A stretch of 64,000 nt of DNA from positions 2,418,001-2,482,000 of the forward strand of contig OZ253953.1 in NCBI GenBank assembly GCA_965267335.1, given 5' to 3'. Below, one piece after another: positions 43,384 to 51,316 of the stretch (position 1 is the stretch's first letter; the number at the start of each line of letters is the position of its first letter). The translations under genes were made by a program, and so were the position numbers. The stretch is from G965267335 sp965267335. GTDB taxonomy: Bacteria; Bacteroidota; Bacteroidia; Cytophagales; JAAEPT01. The notes below the pieces were generated by a model, which did not search any database, was not told the origin of the DNA, and saw only the letters and a program-made list of their open reading frames with translations.

Positions 43384-45396
43384 TTAGGTGTTAATCATAC
43401 TTTCGAATTCATCTTCCGATATAATCTTAATACCCAATTTGTTTGCTTTTTCCAGCTTTGCAGGCCCCATTTTATCACCTGCCAGCAGAAAATCCAACTT
43501 GGCTGAGATAGAGGACAGTACCTTTCCTCCATTCAGCTTGATCTTCTCTTTGATTTCATCACGGCCGTATTTATCAAAGACGCCTGAAACCACAAAAGAC
43601 TTTCCCTCAAGTGAATTTCCTTCCAAAGTTACTATTTTTTCTTGAAATGTAAGATTGAGGCCAATCTGCCTATATTCTTCGATTAGTTTAAGGTTGTCTT
43701 CATTGTTGAAAAACTCTACAACGCTCAATGCAATTCGTTCACCAATTTCCGGCACCTCTACCAGGTCTTCGTATGAAGCATTGATCAACCCGTCAATGGA
43801 CTTGAAATGAGCGGCCAGCTTTGTGGCCACTGTGTTTCCAACATAGCGAATCCCCATACCGAATAGGAGACTTTCAAATGGAATCTGTTTCGATTTTTCA
43901 ATTCCTTCAATGAGATTACGGGCCGATTTATCTGCGAATCTGTCAAGACCGATCAGTTGTTCGTATTTCAGGTAGTATAAGTCAGCAGTGGTCCGTATTA
44001 GATTATTGTTGATCAGGGCTTCAATGGTTTCGGGCCCTAGTCCGTCAATATCCATGGCTTTGCGCTGAATAAAATGCTCAAACCGCCCCTTTATTTGAGG
44101 AGGACACGTAAGCGCATTGGAGCAGTAGTGTACAGCTTCACCTTCCTTCCTGATTAATTGACTTCCACAAGCAGGGCAATGCTCTATATACTCGACTTTG
44201 ATGGAGTCCGGTGTGCGGTTTTGGAGGTTCACTCCCGTTACTTTGGGTATGATTTCACCTCCTTTTTCTACAAATACTGTGTCGCCAATTCGTAGATCGA
44301 GTCTTTCAATTTCGTTTGCATTGTGGAGAGAAGCTCTTTTAACCGTGGTTCCGGCCAAATGTACAGGACTTAGGTTTGCAACAGGAGTAATTGCACCCGT
44401 ACGCCCCACTTGATAGGTGATTGATTCTAATATGGTAGACGCAGATTCAGCTTTGTATTTATAAGCTATAGCCCACCTTGGACTCTTGGCTGTGAACCCA
44501 AGTTGCTCTTGTTGTTCAAAGCTGTTGACTTTAATTACAATTCCATCGGTGTCGACTGGTAAATCGAATCGTTTTTCCTCCCATTCGTTAATGTAGTCAA
44601 GAACCGAGTTAATGTCTTTGCAAACTTTGTATGTAGGAGATACATTGAATCCCCACTCTTCTAGTTTTTTTATGTTATCTGAATGAAGGTCGGTGCCAAG
44701 ATTTTCGCCAAGAAGGAAGTAAAGATAGCAATCGAGGTTTCGACTGGCTACTATTGATGAGTCCTGCATTTTGAGGGTGCCGGAGGCTGCATTTCGCGGG
44801 TTGGCAAGTAGCGCCTCTCCAATATCCTCCCTTTCCAGATTTACCCGCTCAAATTCCTTTAGAGGAAAGAATACCTCACCACGCACCTCAAATTCTGGTG
44901 GAAGCTCAGGATGTGAAATGCTTAATGGCAATGACTTGATTGTCCTCGCATTTACCGTTATGTCATCTCCTTTTACCCCGTCTCCGCGGGTGACCGCTTG
45001 TTTTAGAATACCATTTTCGTATCTAACACTTAGGGCAACTCCATCAAACTTGAGTTCACATACATACTCATAGTTCTCTCCCTCCAGACCTTTCCTGATG
45101 CGTTCATCAAAATCCTTTAACTCTTCTTCTGAATACGTGTTGCTCAGCGAGAGCATAGGATATTTATGGATAACGGTGTCGAAGCTTTTTGTAATTGTCC
45201 CACCGACTCGTTGACTAGGAGAGTCTTCCTTTTTGAGTTCAGGGAATTGGTTTTCCAATGTTATAAGCTCGCTAAGCAATGAATCGAACTCCTGGTCAGA
45301 GATTTCGGAAGTGTCTTTTTGGTAGTATTGATAATTATAATGATTTACCTTTTGGGTAAGTTCGGCTACTCTTTTTTCAGCTTCTTGAGACGTCAT
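43384..45396 (-). CDS. ligA: NAD-dependent DNA ligase
   Basis: 670 residues from ATG 45396. It seals nicks using NAD+. The adenylation lysine is K116 (ELKFDG), followed by OB-fold segments, a four-cysteine zinc finger (CPACGSQL and CSNALTCP), a helix-hairpin-helix region (DLVEVPEIGERIA) and a C-terminal BRCT domain (EGKSFVVSGVFDKYGRDEI). Complete length for the family. First gene of the ligA-DUF6913-dapA operon, divergent from the CE2 esterase. Confidence 0.97.
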   Translation of the reverse strand: MTSQEAEKRVAELTQKVNHYNYQYYQKDTSEISDQEFDSLLSELITLENQFPELKKEDSPSQRVGGTITKSFDTVIHKYPMLSLSNTYSEEELKDFDERIRKGLEGENYEYVCELKFDGVALSVRYENGILKQAVTRGDGVKGDDITVNARTIKSLPLSISHPELPPEFEVRGEVFFPLKEFERVNLEREDIGEALLANPRNAASGTLKMQDSSIVASRNLDCYLYFLLGENLGTDLHSDNIKKLEEWGFNVSPTYKVCKDINSVLDYINEWEEKRFDLPVDTDGIVIKVNSFEQQEQLGFTAKSPRWAIAYKYKAESASTILESITYQVGRTGAITPVANLSPVHLAGTTVKRASLHNANEIERLDLRIGDTVFVEKGGEIIPKVTGVNLQNRTPDSIKVEYIEHCPACGSQLIRKEGEAVHYCSNALTCPPQIKGRFEHFIQRKAMDIDGLGPETIEALINNNLIRTTADLYYLKYEQLIGLDRFADKSARNLIEGIEKSKQIPFESLLFGMGIRYVGNTVATKLAAHFKSIDGLINASYEDLVEVPEIGERIALSVVEFFNNEDNLKLIEEYRQIGLNLTFQEKIVTLEGNSLEGKSFVVSGVFDKYGRDEIKEKIKLNGGKVLSSISAKLDFLLAGDKMGPAKLEKANKLGIKIISEDEFESMINT

Positions 45397-45484
45397 TAGC
45401 ACTGTTTTTGTGGGGGTAAAAATACTAAATGAACAATTGAGATAAAATTAGTAATATCACAATTGCAGAAGTGAATAATATAGC

Positions 45485-46594
45485 ATGAAACGAATATTTT
45501 TTTTAGCCATTCTAATGGTGACCTCTCCGTTAATTTCAAATGCCCAGAATAAGGTAATAGCAGCAGATCATCCTTTAATTGACTATTTAGGAACTATTGA
45601 TTTTACGAATAAAAAAGAACCCTCATTTGCCTGGCCTGGAATTTCCATAAGAGGGAGGTTTACCGGCAATTATTTTGAGGTTAGACTTAGGAACATTCCC
45701 ACGACAACTGATCCTGCTTCACAAGCAAACTACTACTATGTGTTTATAGATGATAGTTTGTATCAGAGAATACGTGCGGAAAAGAGTAAGTCATCCTATG
45801 TTATCTCCAACAGTCTATCTCTTGGGGAGCATAGTTTTGAAATTTATAAACTTACCGAGTCAATAGTAGGAACAGGCGTTTTTGAAGGGCTAGTAATTGC
45901 GGATAATGGAAAATTGCTTCCTTTTACTTCCAGTGCGGAGCACCGAATAGAATTTATAGGTAATAGCATTACTTGTGGTTATGGTGTAGATGGTTTAAAT
46001 AGGGAGTGTAAATTTAGTGATAGTACAGAAAATAATTATAAATCCTACGCAGCAATTGCAGCGCGGGAATTGAGAGCAGATGCTCATTTCACGGCTTATT
46101 CAGGAAAGGGAATTTATCAGAATTACAATCAGGACACCGGGTTAACAATGTATGATCTGTTCCGGGCTACTTTTCCGAATAGACCATCTCAAAAGACGGT
46201 GACTAGAGACTGGAATCCTGATTTAGTGGTGATCAACCTTGGGACTAATGACTTTAGCCATGTAAATCCGGACTCTTTGTTGTGGACACATCGATGTATC
46301 GCATTTCTGGATTCGATCCGAATAAAGTATGATGATGTACCAGTAGTACTTTGCGTTAGTCAAATGATGAGTGATTATTGGCCTCAAGGAAATAATGCCA
46401 GAACTACGATAAAAAATTATTTAAATGGAGTATTAGGAGTTCGGACAAAATTGGGAGACAGTGCGGTGTATCTATTAGAGCTGAGTAAGCAAGGGGGGCT
46501 AGGTTATGGCTGTGATTGGCACCCTAGCTACAGACAGAATCAGCTTAATGCAAAGGAACTAGTGGGGTTTATCAAAGAGAATTTGGATTGGTAA
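45485..46594 (+). CDS. Secreted CE2-type SGNH carbohydrate esterase
   Basis: 369 residues with signal peptide (RIFFLAILMVTSPLISNAQ). The N-terminal ~150 residues form a jelly-roll typical of carbohydrate esterase family 2, and the C-terminal SGNH domain has FIGNSITCGYG (S161), INLGTNDFS and CDWHPSY (H346), the Ser-His dyad. These deacetylate xylan or other polysaccharides outside the cell. No T9SS domain is visible. The end lies 2 nt from the convergent TPR gene. Confidence 0.85.
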   Translation: MKRIFFLAILMVTSPLISNAQNKVIAADHPLIDYLGTIDFTNKKEPSFAWPGISIRGRFTGNYFEVRLRNIPTTTDPASQANYYYVFIDDSLYQRIRAEKSKSSYVISNSLSLGEHSFEIYKLTESIVGTGVFEGLVIADNGKLLPFTSSAEHRIEFIGNSITCGYGVDGLNRECKFSDSTENNYKSYAAIAARELRADAHFTAYSGKGIYQNYNQDTGLTMYDLFRATFPNRPSQKTVTRDWNPDLVVINLGTNDFSHVNPDSLLWTHRCIAFLDSIRIKYDDVPVVLCVSQMMSDYWPQGNNARTTIKNYLNGVLGVRTKLGDSAVYLLELSKQGGLGYGCDWHPSYRQNQLNAKELVGFIKENLDW

Positions 46595-46596
46595 TC

Positions 46597-46929
46597 TTAT
46601 AGGAGACCTTCTAATTCTAACAAGAAATTGTTGTAGGCTCCCTGTAGCTCGTTGAGGGTCTTTGGCTCATTTTGTTCTTTAGCTAGTTTTATTCCCTTTT
46701 CATATGTGTCTTTGGCTCTGTTTTCCATACCAGAAGCCTTAAATGCCTCACAAGCCATATAGTAGGTTGGCAGGTAGGACGGATGGAGATCCAAGAGTTT
46801 TTCAAAATAGGGAAGAGCGTCTTTTACACTTGTTCTACTGTATTCCAGGGCGATAGCGTAGAGGGTAAAACAATCCTCTGGATCTTCACGTAAAAAATGC
46901 ATAAGTTTTTCAAGACGTTCGTTATTCAT
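46597..46929 (-). CDS. Small tetratricopeptide repeat protein
   Basis: 110 residues with about two and a half TPR units: FTLYAIALEYSR, ALPYFEKLLDLHPSYLPTYYM, and KDTYEKGIKLAKEQ. Soluble, no signal peptide. It is divergent from etfB and convergent with the CE2 gene. The role is unknown; proteins of this kind often act as assembly factors. Confidence 0.8.
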   Translation of the reverse strand: MNNERLEKLMHFLREDPEDCFTLYAIALEYSRTSVKDALPYFEKLLDLHPSYLPTYYMACEAFKASGMENRAKDTYEKGIKLAKEQNEPKTLNELQGAYNNFLLELEGLL

Positions 46930-46979
46930 TTAACAATTCTTTTATTAGATTAAAGTCTTGTAGTTAGGTTAAGTTATAC

Positions 46980-46990
46980 CCGGTAACCGG
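46980..46990. promoter_or_regulatory. Palindrome upstream of etfB
   Basis: CCGGT-A-ACCGG is an 11-bp odd palindrome, 46 nt before the etfB start, in the divergent region between the TPR gene and etfB. The GC-rich character stands out in AT-rich surroundings, suggesting an operator. There is no clear promoter box next to it. Confidence 0.35.
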
Positions 46991-47036
46991 TATGATGATG
47001 CCTAAATAGTTAACAGTCACTTATTAATGCATATCT

Positions 47037-47777
47037 ATGAAAATTCTTGTGTGTATTACGCATGTACCGGATACGACTTCAAAAATATCCTTTACCGAAA
47101 ACAATACAAAATTCAATTCAGACGGTGTTCAATTCATAATAGGTCCATACGATGATTATGCTTTGGCCAGAGCCGTTGAAATTAAAGAGGCACAAGGTAG
47201 TGGCTCGATCACAGTGATCAATGTAGGCGGTGCTCAAACAGAGCCTACAATAAGAAAGGCACTGGCAATTGGGGCTGACGATGCTGTAAGAGTCAATGCA
47301 GAACCCACCGATTCTTTATTTGTTGCAAAAGAAATCGCCAATCATGCAAAAGACCAGAACTATGATCTCATTTTGATGGGCAGAGAATCAATTGATTTTA
47401 ATGGAGGGGTTGTTCATGGTATGGTAGGAGAGTTGCTGGGAATTCCTTCAGTTTCTCCCGTAATGAAGCTAGAAATAGAAGGGAGCACGGCAAAGCTGGA
47501 AAAGGAAATCGAAGGTGGAAAGCAATCTATTGAAGTGGGGCTTCCAATTGTAGCCGGATGTCAGGAACCAATTGCAGAATGGAAAATACCTAATATGCGT
47601 GGTATAATGAGTGCAAGGACAAAGCCGTTGAATGTAGTTGAGCCAACAGTGTCTGAAGTGGGATCTAAGTTAGATTCATTTGTGTTGCCGGAAGCTAAGG
47701 GAGACTGTAAAATGATTTCTCCTGATAATGTGCAGGAGTTGGTGGATGCCCTTAAAAATGAGGCGAAGGTCCTATAG
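47037..47777 (+). CDS. etfB: Electron transfer flavoprotein subunit beta
   Basis: 246 residues. EtfB binds AMP/adenine-nucleotide and with EtfA carries electrons from acyl-CoA dehydrogenases to the respiratory chain. Family features: KILVCITHVPDT at the start, GPYDDYALARAVEIK, and LILMGRESIDFNGGVVHGM, PxxxCQEPIAEW. It is followed by etfA after 31 nt. Confidence 0.93.
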   Translation: MKILVCITHVPDTTSKISFTENNTKFNSDGVQFIIGPYDDYALARAVEIKEAQGSGSITVINVGGAQTEPTIRKALAIGADDAVRVNAEPTDSLFVAKEIANHAKDQNYDLILMGRESIDFNGGVVHGMVGELLGIPSVSPVMKLEIEGSTAKLEKEIEGGKQSIEVGLPIVAGCQEPIAEWKIPNMRGIMSARTKPLNVVEPTVSEVGSKLDSFVLPEAKGDCKMISPDNVQELVDALKNEAKVL

Positions 47778-47808
47778 TTTACTTTTTTAACGTTGAAATC
47801 AGAATAAT

Positions 47809-48774
47809 ATGTCAATACTAGTTTTTATTGAAGAAGATAACGGAAGTGTAAAAAAATCCTCAATTGAAGCAATGGCTTATGGGGGTGCTCTTGCAAAACA
47901 ATTAGGAACAAGTGCTACAGGCTTGGCAATGGCGGGTATTTCCGAGTCGGAGCTTGGCAGTGCTGGAAAATATGGTATTTCCAAAGTTCTACAACTTGAA
48001 GATGGTAAACTGGGGTCAGGAGTAGTGCAGGCGTACTCAAGTGCAATTGCTCAGGTTGCTGGTTCAGCAGGAGCGGATATAGTAGTTCTGGCCAATTCTT
48101 CTCTTGGTGAAGCCGCAAGTTCTCGACTGGCAATAAAACTTGGAGCGAGTATAGCAACCAATGTAATTGGGCTTCCAGATACAACTTCTGGTTTTAAAGT
48201 GAAGAAAAGTGTGTACACGAGTAAGGCATTTTGCACTGTTGATCTTACGCTTGGAAAGAAAGTATTGACAGTAAAGAAAAATTCATTCGATGTAAATGAG
48301 GGAGATGGAAGTGCTTCAGTTGAAAAAGCTACGGTATCCATTGATGATGCTGATTTAGCGGTGAAAATTACAGCAACCAAAAAGCAGGAAGGAGATATTT
48401 TGTTACCTGAAGCTGAATTAGTGGTTTCAGCAGGAAGAGGGTTGAAAGGTCCCGAGAACTGGGGGATGATTGAAGAGCTGGCCAAAGTCCTGGGAGCGGC
48501 TACCGCTTGCTCAAAGCCGGTGTCAGATATGGATTGGAGGCCCCACCATGAGCACGTGGGCCAAACAGGAATTAAAGTGAGTCCTAATTTATATATAGCG
48601 ATTGGTATATCTGGTGCAATTCAGCACCTGGCAGGGGTAAGCTCTTCAAAGGTTATCGTAGTGATTAATACCGATCCGGAAGCTCCTTTTTTTAAGGCCG
48701 CTGATTACGGGATTGTAGGGGATGCTTTTGAAGTAGTTCCCAAATTAATTGAAGCTTTTAAAAATTCACTTTAA
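47809..48774 (+). CDS. etfA: Electron transfer flavoprotein subunit alpha
   Basis: 321 residues. EtfA carries FAD. The FAD-binding C-terminal half has AGRGLKGPENWGMIEEL, KPVSDMDWRPHHEHVGQTG and IGISGAIQHLAGV, all family hallmarks. Partner of EtfB immediately upstream, and 11 nt ahead of the bifunctional nuclease gene. Confidence 0.95.
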   Translation: MSILVFIEEDNGSVKKSSIEAMAYGGALAKQLGTSATGLAMAGISESELGSAGKYGISKVLQLEDGKLGSGVVQAYSSAIAQVAGSAGADIVVLANSSLGEAASSRLAIKLGASIATNVIGLPDTTSGFKVKKSVYTSKAFCTVDLTLGKKVLTVKKNSFDVNEGDGSASVEKATVSIDDADLAVKITATKKQEGDILLPEAELVVSAGRGLKGPENWGMIEELAKVLGAATACSKPVSDMDWRPHHEHVGQTGIKVSPNLYIAIGISGAIQHLAGVSSSKVIVVINTDPEAPFFKAADYGIVGDAFEVVPKLIEAFKNSL

Positions 48775-48785
48775 TTTAGCTCCCT

Positions 48786-49391
48786 GTGGAGAAGATAAGA
48801 CTAGAAATTCTGGGATTGTCGTCCAGTCAATCTCAGGCTGGATCTTTTGCTCTTGTATTGGGAGAGCAAGGTGGGAAAAGAAGGCTTCCTATTATTATCG
48901 GGATGTTTGAAGCTCAGGCAATCGCTATTGAAATAGAAAAAATATCCCCCAACCGGCCAATGACGCATGATCTCTTTCTGTCATTTGCTGAAAGCTTCAA
49001 TTTTCAAATCAATGAAATCATTATCAGTAATTTGCGCGAAGGGGTTTTCTTTGCAAAAATTGTCTGCACTGATGGTATAAAGGAAATTGAAATAGATGCC
49101 CGTCCATCTGATGCTATAGCGATTGGTTTACGGTTTAATGTACCAATTTATACGTTTGAGAGTATCATGTCGGAAGCTGGTATCATCCTAAGTGAAGAAG
49201 ATGAAGCAGAAGAGCTATTGAGCTCTGAAGAAGAGGAGGAGAAGGAATTAGCAGAGAAACCAGAGGCTTCATCCAAAAAACTTAATGACTATTCTACTAC
49301 TGACCTGGAGTCTTTACTAGAGGAGGCTATAAATAATGAAGATTATGAAGCCGCAGCAAAAATACGGGATGAGCTAAGTCGAAGGAACTAG
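48786..49391 (+). CDS. Bifunctional nuclease family protein (DUF151) with UVR motif
   Basis: 201 residues from GTG 48786. The core LGLSSSQSQAGSFALVLGE, IDARPSDAIAIGLRF belongs to the DUF151 bifunctional nuclease family. The C-terminal 35 residues contain LESLLEEAINNEDYEAAAK IRDEL, which is the UVR (UvrB/UvrC) motif, joined by an acidic EDEAEELLSSEEEEEK linker. In Bacteroidota the two are often fused. Located in the etf operon; the end overlaps the next, convergent gene by 18 bp. Confidence 0.88.
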   Translation: MEKIRLEILGLSSSQSQAGSFALVLGEQGGKRRLPIIIGMFEAQAIAIEIEKISPNRPMTHDLFLSFAESFNFQINEIIISNLREGVFFAKIVCTDGIKEIEIDARPSDAIAIGLRFNVPIYTFESIMSEAGIILSEEDEAEELLSSEEEEEKELAEKPEASSKKLNDYSTTDLESLLEEAINNEDYEAAAKIRDELSRRN

Positions 49392-49679
49392 TTCGATTTT
49401 TTTCGTGTAACATTCCTTTTGACCACAAACATTAAGATAATACTTACCGACCAAAGATTTTATGGGTAGGCTGGTTCGATATTCAAAGGTTTGATCAATA
49501 TCAAATAGTCTCTCATCATTCTCACTAACCAACTGTATGCTTAGTGGATGATCATCCAGATTGTAAACTTGAATTTGTTTTTTAGAAAGGTCAATGGAGT
49601 AAGCTATGCGTTGACTTAACCATAGGACCTGAATGTCATCCTGTGGTAAAAATTTCTTGTCGGCCACCTGCTTTAACAT
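49374..49679 (-). CDS. Hypothetical small protein
   Basis: 101 residues from ATG 49679. A TAACTTTG box lies right before the start, at the spacing expected for a leaderless transcript, which supports this start over 49688. The sequence (LWLSQRIAYSIDLS, GKYYLNVCGQKECYTKKIEL) looks like a beta-sandwich with two cysteines; I recognise no family. It is antisense-overlapping the last 18 bp of the bifunctional nuclease gene. Confidence 0.55.
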   Translation of the reverse strand: MLKQVADKKFLPQDDIQVLWLSQRIAYSIDLSKKQIQVYNLDDHPLSIQLVSENDERLFDIDQTFEYRTSLPIKSLVGKYYLNVCGQKECYTKKIELVPST

Positions 49680-49685
49680 ATGATA

Positions 49686-49693
49686 CAAAGTTA
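49686..49693 (-). promoter_or_regulatory. -7 element TAACTTTG upstream of the 49679 gene
   Basis: On the minus strand TAACTTTG, an exact TAnnTTTG match, ends 6 nt before the ATG; the same octamer is used by smc. Confidence 0.45.
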
Positions 49694-49963
49694 TAGTAAC
49701 AAGTTCACCAAAATATTAATACCATGTTCACAAAAGATTATGTTTGAAAGACAGGTGTAAGGAAATATGTAACATTGATTTTTTATTAATAGACTAGAAG
49801 TTTATAATCAGGGATTTGATGAAAATTTAATAAGAGGAGGTGATGTAAAAGTTGATCTGATAACTCACATTATACCGAAGGAAACTGATTTTTTTAAAAC
49901 ATATAAAGGTTTTTTGACAAACAAATCTTTCCCGGTGTTTGTATAATGTATATTTACGACTCG

Positions 49964-51160
49964 ATGAAAAAGGTTGCTGTTATAGGTGGTGGCCCTGCCG
50001 GAGCATCGGCAGGAGTGTTTCTTTCGAGGTCTGGGTTTGATGTGACAGTGTTTGAGAAAGTTGCTGAACCGGGTCCTATTGGTGCAGGTATAATGCTGCA
50101 AAGAACAGGCAGGAAGGTGTTGAGTGAATTAGGTGTGCTTGATGTCGTGGAAGGTAATGGGGCAAGAATTGAGCATTTTAGGGGGTATAACCGCAATGGT
50201 AAAAGGGTTTTAAACCTGGATTTGCGGAAATCTGGTAGTTACGGACTAGGAGCCCAAAGGGGAGCTATATTTGAATCTACTTTCGGGCAACTAAAAGAGT
50301 CTTTTGCAAATATTATTACCGGAGCTGAGGTTGTTGATGTCTTAAGTACTTCGACAGGTAAAGTTGTTAGGCTATCAAGTAACGAAGAGGTTGGGGAATT
50401 TGATGTTGTAATAGTAGCGAATGGGGCTCGTTCCATGCTCAGGAAGAGATTCCCAATTACGAGGACAGATAAACCACAAAAATGGGGTGCACTTTGGGCA
50501 CTATTGGAATCTGATGACTGCCAGTACCAAAACTCCATTATCCACAAATATAGTGGAACGACCAAGATGCTCGGTTTTATGCCTGTTGGTAGGCTTGACG
50601 ATTCTGCCAAGCCTAAGATCAATTTTTTCTGGAGTATTCGCATGTCTGATGCTGCTCAGTGGAAAAAAAAGCAGTTTCAGGATTGGAAGGAGGATGTTAT
50701 AACATTTGCTCCGGAGTATGAAGAGATTATTGACTCACTACAAGACCGGGAGCAGCTTACTTTAGCACCATATCACGATGCTTTCTTAAACCCAATGTAC
50801 TCTGATGGGGTTTTCTTTATAGGTGATGCAGCTCATGCCATGAGTCCACAGTTAAGCGCAGGGACGAATTTGGCGCTATTAGATAGTTGGTTATTGAGTC
50901 AGTGTTTTTTGGAATCCAAGAGTCCAGAAGAGGTGGCAACTCTTTTTCATAAGAAGAGAAGGACTCAATTGAAGTATTACTACAAACTATCCAAAGCGGT
51001 TACACCAATGTTTCAATCGGATTATAAGCTTGCCTGGGTCAGGAATGTTTTTTTAGGTATGCTGTTGAAGACACCAGGCCCGTCAGGGATTTTTTTGGAC
51101 ACATTGTTGGGTGTCAGGAAAAATCTTTTTTCCCGAATTAACAAGGATTGGTATTTGTGA
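49964..51160 (+). CDS. FAD-dependent monooxygenase
   Basis: 398 residues from ATG 49964 (an earlier ATG at 49946 adds only MYIYDS). The FAD-binding N-terminus is VIGGGPAGASAG; the second motif GDAAHAMSPQLSAGTN is the typical GD-x-x-H-x-x-x-P of flavoprotein hydroxylases. A hydroxylase of aromatic or polycyclic compounds is likely; the substrate is unknown. There is no neighbour of obvious related function. Confidence 0.85.
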   Translation: MKKVAVIGGGPAGASAGVFLSRSGFDVTVFEKVAEPGPIGAGIMLQRTGRKVLSELGVLDVVEGNGARIEHFRGYNRNGKRVLNLDLRKSGSYGLGAQRGAIFESTFGQLKESFANIITGAEVVDVLSTSTGKVVRLSSNEEVGEFDVVIVANGARSMLRKRFPITRTDKPQKWGALWALLESDDCQYQNSIIHKYSGTTKMLGFMPVGRLDDSAKPKINFFWSIRMSDAAQWKKKQFQDWKEDVITFAPEYEEIIDSLQDREQLTLAPYHDAFLNPMYSDGVFFIGDAAHAMSPQLSAGTNLALLDSWLLSQCFLESKSPEEVATLFHKKRRTQLKYYYKLSKAVTPMFQSDYKLAWVRNVFLGMLLKTPGPSGIFLDTLLGVRKNLFSRINKDWYL

Positions 51161-51316
51161 TCTGCTAATTATTAAAGTCCTTTTTTAGTTACAATAAGTT
51201 AATAAAATGATTTATAGTGATTATTATATCAATAGATAAAGTCCGTAAAAACGAAAAACTGAATATTTAATATACCCTGGTTTCCGAATCTTTGTGTCTG
51301 ATCAAACACAAGATTT

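Noticed and set aside
49779..49946. Open frame of 56 codons without a start
   Set aside because: No ATG, GTG or TTG at its head and no recognisable domain; could be a remnant but nothing shows it.
49914..49947. TTGACA...TATAAT sigma-70-like promoter
   Set aside because: The boxes are 22 nt apart, beyond the usual 16-18, and Bacteroidota use TAnnTTTG promoters.
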